A stretch of DNA of 64,000 nucleotides from an uncultured Psychrobacter sp. (GCF_947495825.1 NZ_CANMAH010000007.1:140068-204067), one strand, 5' to 3'. Positions 27,772 to 36,456 are shown, numbered from the stretch's first letter. The notes: generated from the letters alone by a model not told the origin. A program made the numbers and translations.

Positions 27772-28689
27772 TTACTTCACTCGATTAGATAAAATAACGC
27801 CAATTGAGCTTAACACTATGCCGCATACCACTACTATTGTTAAAGGCTCATGGAGTATCAACGCTGCAAGTAAGGCGGTCAGTCCAGGAGACAAGGAGCC
27901 AAGCAGCAAGGTGCGAATAGAGCCCAGTTTGTTGACTGCATAAGAAAACCCAATGGTTGAGACCACCCCAACACCAACGCCTTGTACTAAGATAAAAGGT
28001 AGCGCGTCGTCAAAAGAAACGACCCCTAGATTTGTCTTTAAAATGCCAGCCAAAACCATCACTAATACTATCAAAAATGATGTGTAAGAAAGTACGATAG
28101 CCACCGCTATTGGACTCAACTTCGTATTTTTTAGACCCAAGGTATAACCTGCCCAGACCAAGCTTGCAAGCAATAAGAAGGCCACGCCATGTAGCAAGCT
28201 TTTAGGTGGAAACCCTGCATTCCCTACAACCATAGCGGCTACACCAAATAGAATCAGTATGAATGCCAAAAATTTCTTTAACGAGATCTTTTGACGATAA
28301 AGAATAAAAGACAAGAGGGCAGCAAAGAATACTGGCGTCCCTGTCAAAATAGTACCCACGTAAGCAGCAGGAGCAGTTTTTGCGCCAAAGGAAGCTAGCA
28401 ACAGAAAGGGAACGCCACCGAATAATATAAATAAAACATCAATCCATTTGATACTTTTAATCTCCATTAAACTGGAATATGCCCAAGGCGTCAGTAAAAG
28501 TAATGGTACGCTAAATCGAATGAGCATGACATCAGCAATAGTTAGCGATGACCCACCAATAGCTCGGACCGTCAATGCAAAGCCTGACCAAATAAGTAGC
28601 ACGGCAATCATAGCCACATAGCCTTTCGCTAGCGGAGACATTGCAAATAAGGTGCTTTTGCGCGGAGAGGATTGAAAGATTGTATTCAT
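27772..28689 (-). CDS. EamA/DMT family transporter
   Basis: This inner-membrane exporter of the drug/metabolite transporter superfamily has 305 residues and ten predicted helices arranged as two EamA repeats. The second repeat ends near LLGSLSPGLTALLAALILHEPLT, a typical EamA signature. The substrate is unknown, often an amino acid or metabolite. It is transcribed away from an Lrp/AsnC-type regulator 148 bases off, which suggests that the regulator controls it. The ribosome binding site for the first ATG is weak; a second Met at residue 18 is a possible start. Confidence 0.8.
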   Translation of the reverse strand: MNTIFQSSPRKSTLFAMSPLAKGYVAMIAVLLIWSGFALTVRAIGGSSLTIADVMLIRFSVPLLLLTPWAYSSLMEIKSIKWIDVLFILFGGVPFLLLASFGAKTAPAAYVGTILTGTPVFFAALLSFILYRQKISLKKFLAFILILFGVAAMVVGNAGFPPKSLLHGVAFLLLASLVWAGYTLGLKNTKLSPIAVAIVLSYTSFLIVLVMVLAGILKTNLGVVSFDDALPFILVQGVGVGVVSTIGFSYAVNKLGSIRTLLLGSLSPGLTALLAALILHEPLTIVVVCGIVLSSIGVILSNRVK

Positions 28690-28837
28690 GTCGATATCTT
28701 AAGCTTGTATACAAAACCTAATTATCAATCAAACATCGCGCTTTTATCTCTATTCTTTTATTGTAAATCTATAGTTATTTAGTGGATAATACCAAATAAT
28801 ATAGGATTATTGGCTTAAAACACTAGAAAGGCAATAC
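28690..28837. promoter_or_regulatory. divergent promoter region between EamA gene and Lrp-type regulator
   Basis: An inverted repeat ATAAT (28786-28790) and ATTAT (28806-28810), 15 bases apart, sits close to the regulator start in a strongly AT-rich tract. Lrp-family proteins favour such AT-rich, loosely palindromic sites, so this could be an autoregulatory operator. Confidence 0.3.
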
Positions 28838-29293
28838 ATGGATAAAATCGATCGTCATATTTTGGAAGTGCTTCAGAAAGAAGGACGCTTATCAACAGCT
28901 GAATTAGCCGAGCGCATTGGTCTGTCACCCTCACCTTGTGCCAGGCGCCTGAAACGTTTAGAAGATGAATCCTATATAGAGGGTTACCAAGCGAACGTCA
29001 GTAGAGTGAAAGCTGGCATTAAGATGAGCTTTTTTGTAGAAGTCAGTCTCAATAATCATCAAGAAGCGTCAATTATCGCTTTTGAAAATGCGTTATCTGA
29101 GATGGACGAAGTCATCAATGGCCATGTGGTCTCGGGTCCTTATGATTACTTATTGGAAGTAGTCAGCGCAGACCTCAATGGTTATGAAGATTTTACGCGT
29201 AAGTTGCATAAGCTGACTAGCGTTAAAGACATACATACCCACTTATCAGTGAGAAAAGTGGTTAATAAAACAACGTTGCCCATTTTTACATGA
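28838..29293 (+). CDS. Lrp/AsnC family transcriptional regulator
   Basis: This 151-residue regulator opens MDKIDRHILEVLQKEGRLS, the standard Lrp start. A winged helix-turn-helix follows (ELAERIGLSPSPCARRLKRLE), and then an AsnC-type ligand-binding and oligomerisation domain (from about residue 65), with GPYDYLLEVVSADLNGYE as the family's sensor region. Such proteins respond to amino acids. It is divergent from the EamA transporter gene, a common pairing in which the regulator induces an amino-acid exporter. Confidence 0.9.
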   Translation: MDKIDRHILEVLQKEGRLSTAELAERIGLSPSPCARRLKRLEDESYIEGYQANVSRVKAGIKMSFFVEVSLNNHQEASIIAFENALSEMDEVINGHVVSGPYDYLLEVVSADLNGYEDFTRKLHKLTSVKDIHTHLSVRKVVNKTTLPIFT

Positions 29294-29381
29294 TATCTTT
29301 TAATGCCTATTAGGGTCTGTGCTCAATTTAAAAAACAGTCATTTAAATGACTCAAGTAGTGAATAAACTTAAGAAGATGCC

Positions 29382-30053
29382 ATGAAGACTTTACAACTCA
29401 GCTCAATCATTTTATTAGCAGCCTTATCCGCGCTAACCGGTTGCCAAAAAACTGACAAGGCATTAGAGACATCACTAGAAACACAGTCCCCTAGTGTCAT
29501 GAAAAAGTTATTCAATATTGATGTTGATAAGTCATTTTATATCACTTTTCCCGATCATAAGAATCAAATCCAATTGACAGAGTTTACCAAGTTGAGCACT
29601 AGTAAAAATGAAAAGCCTTATGTAAACGGCGTCCTGTCAAACAATGAACATTATGCAGCATGGCTTGACTATACTAATATCACTGCGTTGAATATTTCAA
29701 ATGATAAGAACATTTTTAAGTTTGTTGCGCCTTATACTTTAACGAATACCAATCCTGATACGGATAAAAAATCCAGTCTGGATAGCCCTGATCTACCTAG
29801 TAGCGCACTCTATCTAGGTGCTTTTGAGCTAGATTACCGTACTAATGACATCAACCAATACGGGCAACAGCTCTTAGGTAAGTACAGTACACTGACTGCG
29901 ATAGATTATGATGGAAAAAAGACTGTTGATGTCACTATACGTCAGTATCCAACACAGGCTGACCAAGATAAAGAAATCAACTCAAGTGCTCATAGGCTAA
30001 CGTTTGATGTAGATGAAGGGTTGAGCTTAGTTGATGATGCTATCGTAGAATAA
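29382..30053 (+). CDS. lipoprotein of unknown function
   Basis: The 223-residue protein has a lipoprotein signal with ALTGC (Cys21) at the end of the hydrophobic stretch. The mature part is hydrophilic, with alternating beta-type sequence and no cysteine or catalytic motif that I recognise. AAGAAG lies just before the ATG. It is probably attached to the inner leaflet of the outer membrane. No function is offered. Confidence 0.7.
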   Translation: MKTLQLSSIILLAALSALTGCQKTDKALETSLETQSPSVMKKLFNIDVDKSFYITFPDHKNQIQLTEFTKLSTSKNEKPYVNGVLSNNEHYAAWLDYTNITALNISNDKNIFKFVAPYTLTNTNPDTDKKSSLDSPDLPSSALYLGAFELDYRTNDINQYGQQLLGKYSTLTAIDYDGKKTVDVTIRQYPTQADQDKEINSSAHRLTFDVDEGLSLVDDAIVE

Positions 30054-30065
30054 GCGTTAATGGCT

Positions 30066-30281
30066 TTAATTATGGGTTAGTCTCGTTTTTACCTGCATTA
30101 TTAGTGATGAAGCATAAAAAGTTACTGATAAAGCTAGACAGATAAAAGTTAGAGGTAAAAACAGACTTTCTTGAAGTACGCCTTCAGAATCAATGCCGCC
30201 GTAAAACATGGTTTCCATCAGTCCAGAAAACACAGCAACCGCTAGCAGTATTGAGCCACCGATAAATAGTTTAGATTTCAT
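30066..30281 (-). CDS. small two-helix membrane protein
   Basis: The 71-residue product begins MKSKLFIGGSILLAVAVF and has two hydrophobic helices (about residues 4-22 and 38-60) joined by a short acidic loop. AGGAGC (AAAGGAGCTTTT on the coding strand) precedes the start, which supports a real gene. I do not recognise a family. It lies directly downstream of a still smaller membrane ORF on the same strand. Confidence 0.5.
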   Translation of the reverse strand: MKSKLFIGGSILLAVAVFSGLMETMFYGGIDSEGVLQESLFLPLTFICLALSVTFYASSLIMQVKTRLTHN

Positions 30282-30343
30282 AAAAGCTCCTTTAGATGAT
30301 AAATTGAGGGCATAAATAAGCTTTCCTCATCGTTGCAGTATGG

Positions 30344-30499
30344 TTATCGATCAATGACACAAATAGGATAGTTTCCTGGATTCTGGCCACCACCTAGATC
30401 TAAGCAAATATCATTATAGTGACGTTCGTGAGCTTTGATACCCAGCCAAAAAGCAAGAATGGCAGTAACAGCAATGATTATCATCATTTTAATATTCAT
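30344..30499 (-). CDS. 51-residue single-helix protein
   Basis: A short frame opens with MNIKMMIIIAVTAILAFW, a single hydrophobic helix or uncleaved signal, then a polar part with two cysteines (ICLDLGGG and YPICVID) ending at Arg51. AGGATC lies six bases before the ATG. The two cysteines about 16 residues apart beyond the helix would suit a periplasmic disulfide. It is 62 bases upstream of the 71-residue membrane protein on the same strand, so the two may be one transcript. Coding status rests on structure and ribosome binding site only. Confidence 0.4.
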   Translation of the reverse strand: MNIKMMIIIAVTAILAFWLGIKAHERHYNDICLDLGGGQNPGNYPICVIDR

Positions 30500-30805
30500 A
30501 TAGAGATCCTAAGTAACTACAACAATATTGAATTGGGTCTATCTTATATGAGTTAGGAATAAATAGAACTGTAGCTTATTCTTTTCACAAACTATTCATA
30601 CTATGGTTTTGTAGGATGATTTAGATTATGGGCAAATATTGCAATAGTTATTATAAGCTTTGACTACGTCATTCTGAGTACGGCAGAAAGTCTGAAAAAA
30701 CTTCTAAAATATCAATATTTCTTGATCAATTTGCTGTTGTATCCTAAGCAGAAATTTTTTGGTCATTCGTTTTGATACTAATTTTTTAAAAGGAACACAG
30801 CTAGT
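30500..30805. other. intergenic region without clear features
   Basis: About 306 AT-rich bases lie between the small leftward ORF and the rightward lipoprotein gene. No terminator, operator palindrome or extra ORF could be supported. Confidence 0.4.
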
Positions 30806-31438
30806 ATGAAACAAACACTACTTCTAAGCACTCTGCTACTCAGTTTGACGGCATGTCAGAATACCAATACATCTATCTTAGATAAGAACGATACCTTACC
30901 CGCAAAACCCTCTATAACCGTTGAAGCGGATCATACGACTTCCAACACAAGCGGTAACTATAATAAAAGCTTTCACTATGCAGATTTTTCTGCGCGTGTA
31001 GTGAGTACACCTGATGGTAAAGGTGGTTATAACTTAAAGATTCAGACAATGGGAGAAGATATGATTGAAAAATCTATTGATGATCCTGTCGTTAGTGCCG
31101 CGGTAGGAGATCTTAATAAAGATGGATTCTATGAGATATTAGTCTTCACTCAAAGCGTGGGTAGTGGCTCATATGGTGATGTCATTGCTTATTCGAGCAA
31201 CAAAGGGATGTCGTGGAGTGAGGTCTTTCATCCAGAACTGACTGATAAACTCAAACAAGGTTATATGGGCCATGATCAGTTTGCCTTGGTTGAGAATGTA
31301 TTAGTTAGACAGTTCCCACTATATTTAGAAGGTGATACTAATGCCAACCCCCAAGGTAAAATCCGCCAAATTCAGTATGATATGAAAGATGGGGAAGCTT
31401 CTCGTCAATTTGTAGTTAATGAAGTCAGCGAATTCTAA
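30806..31438 (+). CDS. lipoprotein with a VCBS/FG-GAP-like segment
   Basis: This 210-residue protein has a lipobox SLTAC (Cys17). Around residue 105 it contains VGDLNKDGFYEILVF, whose Asp-x-Asn-x-Asp-Gly is the calcium-loop pattern of FG-GAP/VCBS repeat blades. Only one clear repeat is visible, so this is not a full propeller. AGGAA lies about ten bases before the ATG. The role is unknown; envelope location is the firm part of the prediction. Confidence 0.65.
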   Translation: MKQTLLLSTLLLSLTACQNTNTSILDKNDTLPAKPSITVEADHTTSNTSGNYNKSFHYADFSARVVSTPDGKGGYNLKIQTMGEDMIEKSIDDPVVSAAVGDLNKDGFYEILVFTQSVGSGSYGDVIAYSSNKGMSWSEVFHPELTDKLKQGYMGHDQFALVENVLVRQFPLYLEGDTNANPQGKIRQIQYDMKDGEASRQFVVNEVSEF

Positions 31439-31660
31439 GTACCTTGCTATGAAGTCTCACTACATTCGAGCAGATCAAGATTTCTTGTAGTTTTAATCTG
31501 GACGTAGTCTTTTATAGGTATACCCCAGCGGAACTAGTTACTTCACTCTTTAAACCTATCAATAGACCACTTAAAACAAACCGCTATAATGAAACCACTT
31601 ATATTAAACAACTAAATCAGCTATCCCCATCAAAACCTATAAAGTTCTACTGAGTCACCC

Positions 31661-32479
31661 CTAAACCAACCCTTTATAAAGAAAATAAAGTCCAACTACG
31701 AATAACAATACCGAAAAGCACTTCTTTAACAGTGGCGGTGAGAGCATATGAGCGACTTTTGCCCCAACTTTAGCGGTAAAAAAGCTCATACTCGCAATGC
31801 CCAAAAAGGCATAAATATGCACAAAGCCAATGGTATTGGGCACATCAACTTGCTGCTGCATACCAAAGAACATAAAGCCGAGCGCGCCAGCGATGGCAAT
31901 CGGCAGACCGCAAGCCGCTGAAGTGCCTACCGCTTTTTGCATGACCACATTATAACGGGTGAGATACGGCACCGTTAAGCTGCCGCCGCCAATACCGAAA
32001 ATGGCCGAAGCCACACCAATTACCCCGCCTGCCGCAAGTTGCTTGGGTTTAGACGGTAATACCACAGGCGTATGACTCGCATCACTCATATGTGTACGTC
32101 TTTTACCAGCGGTAAACATTCTATAAGCCACCCACAGCAAAAATACCCCGACAATCAGCTGCAGATATAACCCTGATATTTGCCCTGCTATCCCTGCCCC
32201 CAAAAAGCACCCCAGCGCCAAACCAGGTGCTAGGTTTTTAAAGACCGGCCACATGACGCCGCCTTTTTTATTATGCGCCATTAATGAGCTGATCGAGGTG
32301 ACGATAATGGTCGCAAGCGACGTCCCCAAAGCCAGGTGCATGATAGTATCGGCATCGTAGCCCATTTGAGTAAAGACGATAAAGAGTAGCGGTACGATAA
32401 TGGTACCACCGCCCACACCAAATAGTCCGGCCGCAAACCCTGCTAGTGCGCCGATGATTAAAAAAATGAGTAGTTCCAC
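31661..32479 (-). CDS. TauE/SafE (TSUP) family anion exporter
   Basis: A polytopic inner-membrane protein of 272 residues with two repeats of the TSUP family: GFAAGLFGVGGGTIIVPLL near the N terminus and GVASAIFGIGGGSLTVPYL in the second half. Members export sulfite, sulfoacetate or other small, often sulfur-containing anions. The start is GTG at 32479. It is the last gene of the leftward mesX-mesD-flavin reductase cluster (67 bases after the previous stop), so a link to sulfur or methionine metabolism is plausible but inferred. Confidence 0.8.
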   Translation of the reverse strand: MELLIFLIIGALAGFAAGLFGVGGGTIIVPLLFIVFTQMGYDADTIMHLALGTSLATIIVTSISSLMAHNKKGGVMWPVFKNLAPGLALGCFLGAGIAGQISGLYLQLIVGVFLLWVAYRMFTAGKRRTHMSDASHTPVVLPSKPKQLAAGGVIGVASAIFGIGGGSLTVPYLTRYNVVMQKAVGTSAACGLPIAIAGALGFMFFGMQQQVDVPNTIGFVHIYAFLGIASMSFFTAKVGAKVAHMLSPPLLKKCFSVLLFVVGLYFLYKGLV

Positions 32480-32545
32480 GGGATAGTGTCTTCTTATATA
32501 GATTTATTTTCTGAGCAAGTGCTCTATATTAATGCCAGTTATGAC

Positions 32546-33061
32546 TTATACAAGCTCAACTTGACCGACGTAATGATAAGCACGGTTAAAATACACTAAA
32601 CTCTCATCTTGCCCGCTTGCGGATTCTGGAGGTTTGATAGCGACCACTCGGCACATCAGCACACTATGCGTACCCACTTCTTGAATGTGCTCAATCTCAC
32701 AATCAAAGCTCACTAGCGCATCTTTCAGGATAGGCGCGCCTGTCACAAGCTCAGTCCAAACTCCTTGCTCGAAGCGCTCATCTGAGCTTAGTTTAGAAGC
32801 AAAAGCATTGGATAAGTGTTCATGCTGGGCACCAAGCACATTGACGCTCAAGACTTTATTATCCACAAAATTCCCATGTGAGCGCGCGGCTTGATTCATA
32901 CACACCAGCAGTGTCGGCGGTGTATCAGTGACGCTACATACCGCCGAGGCAGTAAACCCATGAGTGCCTGACGGACCATTGGTGGTAATCACATTGACCG
33001 CCGTGGGCAATAGCGCCATGGCATCTCTAAAATCAGTGGCTTCAATCATATCTTTTATCAT
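32546..33061 (-). CDS. flavin reductase-like FMN-binding protein
   Basis: This 171-residue protein of the flavin reductase/NTAB-like split-barrel family binds FMN and reduces flavin with NAD(P)H for a partner enzyme. Family stretches are VNVITTNGPSGTHGFTASAVCSVTDTPP at the N terminus (the FMN phosphate region), VCMNQAARSH and the C-terminal YFNRAYHYVG. The start at 33061 is chosen because AGGATTG is correctly spaced; 18 extra upstream residues lack a site. It follows mesD by 91 bases. A flavin partner would fit the oxygen-dependent chemistry reported for MesD/MesX, but that link is inferred. Confidence 0.8.
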   Translation of the reverse strand: MIKDMIEATDFRDAMALLPTAVNVITTNGPSGTHGFTASAVCSVTDTPPTLLVCMNQAARSHGNFVDNKVLSVNVLGAQHEHLSNAFASKLSSDERFEQGVWTELVTGAPILKDALVSFDCEIEHIQEVGTHSVLMCRVVAIKPPESASGQDESLVYFNRAYHYVGQVELV

Positions 33062-33152
33062 TACTACAATCCTGAGAAACGTTAAATCTATAAGTACCTT
33101 GTTAACTGAGGCCACTCATAAGCTTAAACAAGCCAAAACTTGTTAAGTTTTG

Positions 33153-34181
33153 CTAAACGCTCAGCTCTTGCCGCACGATTGCCGCACCAGCGCTCAGCGC
33201 ATGTAGTTTGCTGCGTGCCACCTCACGAGACAACGGCGCCATACCGCAGTTGGTCGAGGGATACAGCTTGTCCGCATCGACAAACTGTAAGGCCTTGCGT
33301 AACGTATCGGCTACCTCCTCAGGAGTTTCAATATCATTAGTGGCGACATCGATTGCACCAACCATTACTTTTTTACCGCGAATGAGCTCTATCAAATCCA
33401 TGGGCACATGCGAGTTTTGACATTCTAATGAGACGATATCGATATTGGACTGCTGCAATTTAGGAAACGCTTGCTCATACTGACGCCACTCTGAGCCCAG
33501 CGTTTTTTTCCAGTCGTTATTGGCTTTGATGCCGTAACCGTAGCAGATATGTACTGCTGTCTCACATTGAAGTCCTTCTATAGCACGCTCTAGTGTCGCA
33601 ATGCCCCAATCATTGACGTCATCAAAAAAGACGTTAAACGCCGGCTCATCGAATTGGATAATATCCACGCCTGCTGCTTCTAACTCGCGGGCCTCTTGAT
33701 TGAGAATTTTAGCAAACTCCCATGCCAGTTTTTCACGGCTCTTGTAGTGACCATCATACAGCGTGTCAATCATGGTCATCGGGCCAGGCAACGCCCATTT
33801 GATCGGCTGATCGGTTTGCGCACGTAGGAACTTTGCATCGTCCACAAATACTGGCTTTTGACGGCTCACCGCACCCACGACTGATGGCACGCTTGCTTCA
33901 TAGCGATCACGAATTTTAACGGTTTTACGGTTTTCAAAATCGACGCCATCTAGATGCTCAATAAATGTAGTCACAAAATGCTGGCGGGTTTGCTCGCCAT
34001 CACTGACGATATCTATCCCTGCATGTTGCTGTTCTTGTAAGGTCAGACGTAAGGCGTCTTGTTTTGCCTCTATCAGCTCATCACCTTCTAATGCCCAAGG
34101 TGACCAGATTTTCTCAGGTTCGGCCAGCCATGAGGGTTTGGGCAAGCTGCCAGCGGTCGATGTTGGTAATAATATATCCAT
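33153..34181 (-). CDS. mesD: core methionine synthase, MesD type
   Basis: The protein corresponds to the catalytic half of cobalamin-independent methionine synthase (MetE) without the N-terminal folate-binding half. At 342 residues it is a 'core' enzyme. The zinc and homocysteine site is complete: His211 and Cys213 (in VHICYG), Glu253 (in SLECQN) and Cys312 (in STNCGMAP). The adjacent DUF1852 gene identifies it as MesD, described in Acinetobacter as folate-independent and needing MesX and oxygen; the methyl donor is unknown. It has a GATGAGAC site before the ATG and follows mesX by 45 bases. Confidence 0.85.
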   Translation of the reverse strand: MDILLPTSTAGSLPKPSWLAEPEKIWSPWALEGDELIEAKQDALRLTLQEQQHAGIDIVSDGEQTRQHFVTTFIEHLDGVDFENRKTVKIRDRYEASVPSVVGAVSRQKPVFVDDAKFLRAQTDQPIKWALPGPMTMIDTLYDGHYKSREKLAWEFAKILNQEARELEAAGVDIIQFDEPAFNVFFDDVNDWGIATLERAIEGLQCETAVHICYGYGIKANNDWKKTLGSEWRQYEQAFPKLQQSNIDIVSLECQNSHVPMDLIELIRGKKVMVGAIDVATNDIETPEEVADTLRKALQFVDADKLYPSTNCGMAPLSREVARSKLHALSAGAAIVRQELSV

Positions 34182-34226
34182 GTTGTCTCATCTTTTGTAT
34201 CGTAATATTTAATATCTAAAGCTCTA

Positions 34227-35231
34227 TTAAGCCACTTGTTCATCAGCGCTTTTGTCTACCGCAAAGCCTGTTGCCCACTCTTCTAGGATATCTTGATAAG
34301 GCGTAATAAATGTCTCTTCGGTGAACTTGCCTTGCTTCACTGCCAGCTGGCTGCGCTCCTCACGGTCATACACCACTTGCGTCTTTGAGTAGTCTTGGTA
34401 ATTGAGACTGGGCTGATAGACCGCGCCTGCTCTGGAGTTGGCATTATAAATCTCAGGGCGATAAATCTTCTGGAACGTCTCCATCGTCGCAATCGCGCTA
34501 ATCAGCTCAAGATCACTATAGTCGCTGAGCAAATCACCGGCGAAATAAAATGCGAATGGCGCTACGCTTCCTGTCGGCATAAAGTAGCGCACCGTAAGAC
34601 CCATTTTATGAAAATAATCATCGGTTAACGAATACTCATCCTGCTGGTACTCCACCCCTAATACCGGATGCTGGTTGCCCGTACGCACATAGGTTCTCTT
34701 ACTGGACACACTCAAGCAAATCACCGGCTGCTTATCAAACTGAGATTGGTAAGCCTCTGAACGCAATAAATGCTGAAACAGCTTACCATGCAGCACACCA
34801 AAGCTGTCTGCGGGCGGTGTGCCTGGGTTTTGTTCGAAATGCTCTGGTAGCACAATACTAAAGTCATAATCGCGCACGTAGGATGAGAAGCTATTGCCGA
34901 CCATACCGCTGATACGGTAGTTATCCTTGTGATCGACAATCGTGGTTTGTAGCATCTCGATACTGGGGAAAGTATGACCGTCGCCTGCCACGTCTAAGTC
35001 AGCTGAGATGATATCCACTTCTACCGAATAACGATCGGCGTTGGGATTATCCCAATGCGCCAGATCATTAAAGCGATTGTTTATCATTGTCAGTGTCTTA
35101 CAAAGGTTGTCTTGACGGTTTACGCCGCGCGCTAGATTGGCAAAGTTGGTCGTCAGGCGTGTGCTATCGGCAGGCTCGTAGTTTTCATCGAAACGTATGC
35201 TAGATATGGTATAGGTAAATGGCTGAGTCAT
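34227..35231 (-). CDS. mesX: DUF1852 protein, MesX partner of MesD
   Basis: The 334-residue soluble protein opens TYTISSIRFDENYEPADSTR, the DUF1852 start, and keeps the family's central and C-terminal segments (for example SVEVDIISADLDVAGDGHTFPS and FAGDLLSDYSDLELISAIATMETFQ). MesX is required with oxygen for MesD-type methionine synthesis; its own chemistry is unresolved. It is the first gene of the leftward operon and starts at an ATG preceded by AAGGGGA. A MetR-like palindrome lies about 125 bases upstream. Confidence 0.85.
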   Translation of the reverse strand: MTQPFTYTISSIRFDENYEPADSTRLTTNFANLARGVNRQDNLCKTLTMINNRFNDLAHWDNPNADRYSVEVDIISADLDVAGDGHTFPSIEMLQTTIVDHKDNYRISGMVGNSFSSYVRDYDFSIVLPEHFEQNPGTPPADSFGVLHGKLFQHLLRSEAYQSQFDKQPVICLSVSSKRTYVRTGNQHPVLGVEYQQDEYSLTDDYFHKMGLTVRYFMPTGSVAPFAFYFAGDLLSDYSDLELISAIATMETFQKIYRPEIYNANSRAGAVYQPSLNYQDYSKTQVVYDREERSQLAVKQGKFTEETFITPYQDILEEWATGFAVDKSADEQVA

Positions 35232-35355
35232 GATAATCCCCTTTACTACTCTGATAGCTCTCGTCTCGAGGCCTCAGATAAAAGCTAATTTGTGTATGGG
35301 ATGAATCATACCTTGAACCTCACATGAATAAAAACGATGTTATTTAAAGATAAGA

Positions 35356-35368
35356 TGAATTTAATTCA
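35356..35368. promoter_or_regulatory. MetR-like operator TGAA-N5-TTCA
   Basis: TGAATTTAATTCA exactly fits the enterobacterial MetR consensus TGAA-N5-TTCA. It lies 125 bases upstream of mesX, the first gene of a methionine synthase operon. MetR activates metE and metH in E. coli when homocysteine accumulates. A 13-base match of this degeneracy in an AT-rich region could be chance. Confidence 0.4.
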
Positions 35369-35515
35369 GGTAGCTAGGATTATGAGACGAGACTTAATAG
35401 CACAGTCTTTGACGGCTTGCTTGATAAGAGATTAAACCTATAAAAAATTAAGCTATGCTGAATAACATATAGAAAAAAGCTGGATAGACTCATGAAACTA
35501 AGCGTTCTCTTGTTC

Positions 35516-35552
35516 AAAAAAAGCCAAGACTTACTTCTTTAAGTCTTGGCTT
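35516..35552 (-). terminator. terminator of the SDR gene
   Basis: A 12-bp perfect stem (AAGCCAAGACTT at 35521-35532, AAGTCTTGGCTT at 35541-35552) is followed on the leftward strand by seven T residues. It lies 90 bases after the SDR stop. Confidence 0.8.
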
Positions 35553-35641
35553 CTATTATGGTTGTTATAAATAGATAATATGCTTTTTATTACCTTCATT
35601 AGTGGCAGTCAGCTCCAAATATAAAAAGATTTATAAGCTTA

Positions 35642-36346
35642 TTAAATAGAACGAATCACACCACCATCAACGCGAATACTTTGACCAGTAATATATCCAG
35701 CACCCTCCGATAATAAAAAAGCAATCGTGGAGGCGACCTCCTCAGACTTGCCATAACGCTCCATCGGTACACTATCACGGCGCTCATCAACCTCAGGTAA
35801 GCTATCAATCCAGCCGGGTAAGACATTGTTAATACGAATACCTTGCGCTGCATAATCGTCCGAAAATATCTTGGTAAAAGCACCAAGACTGGCACGAAAC
35901 GCTGTCGAGGTTGGAAAAAGTGCCATAGGCTGCGTCACCCAAGAGGTAGAGATATTGACAATAGCGCCACCACCTTGCGCCACCATGATTGGTGTGACGA
36001 GCCGAATTGGACGGACAGCGCTAAGAAAATAAACCTCCATCCCCTGATGCCAGTCTTCATCAGTAATTTCTAAAATGGGCGCGCGTGGTCCATGACCAGC
36101 AGAGTTTACCAATGCATCAATACGTCCCCACTTCTCCATCGCCAAGTCAACCAAGCGTCGAACATCTGCATCGACTAAATTAGAGCCAGTAACGCCTATG
36201 CCTCCAAGCTTTTTTGCTAGCGCCTCACCTTTTCCAGAAGACGATAGGATAGCCACTTTGTAGCCGTCTTGCGCAAGCCTACGAGCTGCTGCTGCACCCA
36301 TACCTGATCCACCTGCCATAATTAGCGCAACTTTTTCTATAATCAT
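35642..36346 (-). CDS. atypical short-chain dehydrogenase/reductase
   Basis: This 234-residue Rossmann-fold protein of the SDR superfamily has AGGSGMG (around residues 11-17) as the nucleotide loop and NSAGHGPRAP matching the NAG motif. The canonical catalytic YxxxK is not present. Aligning ALFPTSTAFRASLGAFTK with the usual site puts Ser in place of Tyr and Arg in place of Lys. The C-terminal GYITGQSIRVDGG is standard. It may be a divergent reductase or a non-catalytic member. The start at 36346 follows GGAG by a good distance. It is divergent from a LysR-type regulator that probably controls it. Confidence 0.75.
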   Translation of the reverse strand: MIIEKVALIMAGGSGMGAAAARRLAQDGYKVAILSSSGKGEALAKKLGGIGVTGSNLVDADVRRLVDLAMEKWGRIDALVNSAGHGPRAPILEITDEDWHQGMEVYFLSAVRPIRLVTPIMVAQGGGAIVNISTSWVTQPMALFPTSTAFRASLGAFTKIFSDDYAAQGIRINNVLPGWIDSLPEVDERRDSVPMERYGKSEEVASTIAFLLSEGAGYITGQSIRVDGGVIRSI

Positions 36347-36395
36347 AATCTTCTCCATCAGTCATCGTTTTATTTATCATAACCAATAAAAGTCA

Positions 36396-36412
36396 ATTAT
36401 TCGCATCATAAT
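36396..36412. promoter_or_regulatory. possible LysR-type operator
   Basis: The inverted repeat ATTAT-N7-ATAAT lies between the divergent SDR and LysR genes and contains the T-N11-A core expected of LysR-family sites. Its place, 45 bases before the regulator start, fits autoregulation. Confidence 0.4.
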
Positions 36413-36456
36413 AAAAGATGCTAGACTGTAGAAAACCTATTGTCTCAAGGATGAAC

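Larger units (their letters stand above)
35232..35641. other. mesX upstream region
   Basis: This 410-base spacer holds the mesX leader, a MetR-like site at 35356-35368 and the terminator of the SDR gene at 35516-35552. A TATGAT hexamer on the leftward strand at 35305-35310 is a possible -10 for mesX, with a weak TTTTAT -35. No SAM or cobalamin riboswitch was recognised. Confidence 0.45.
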
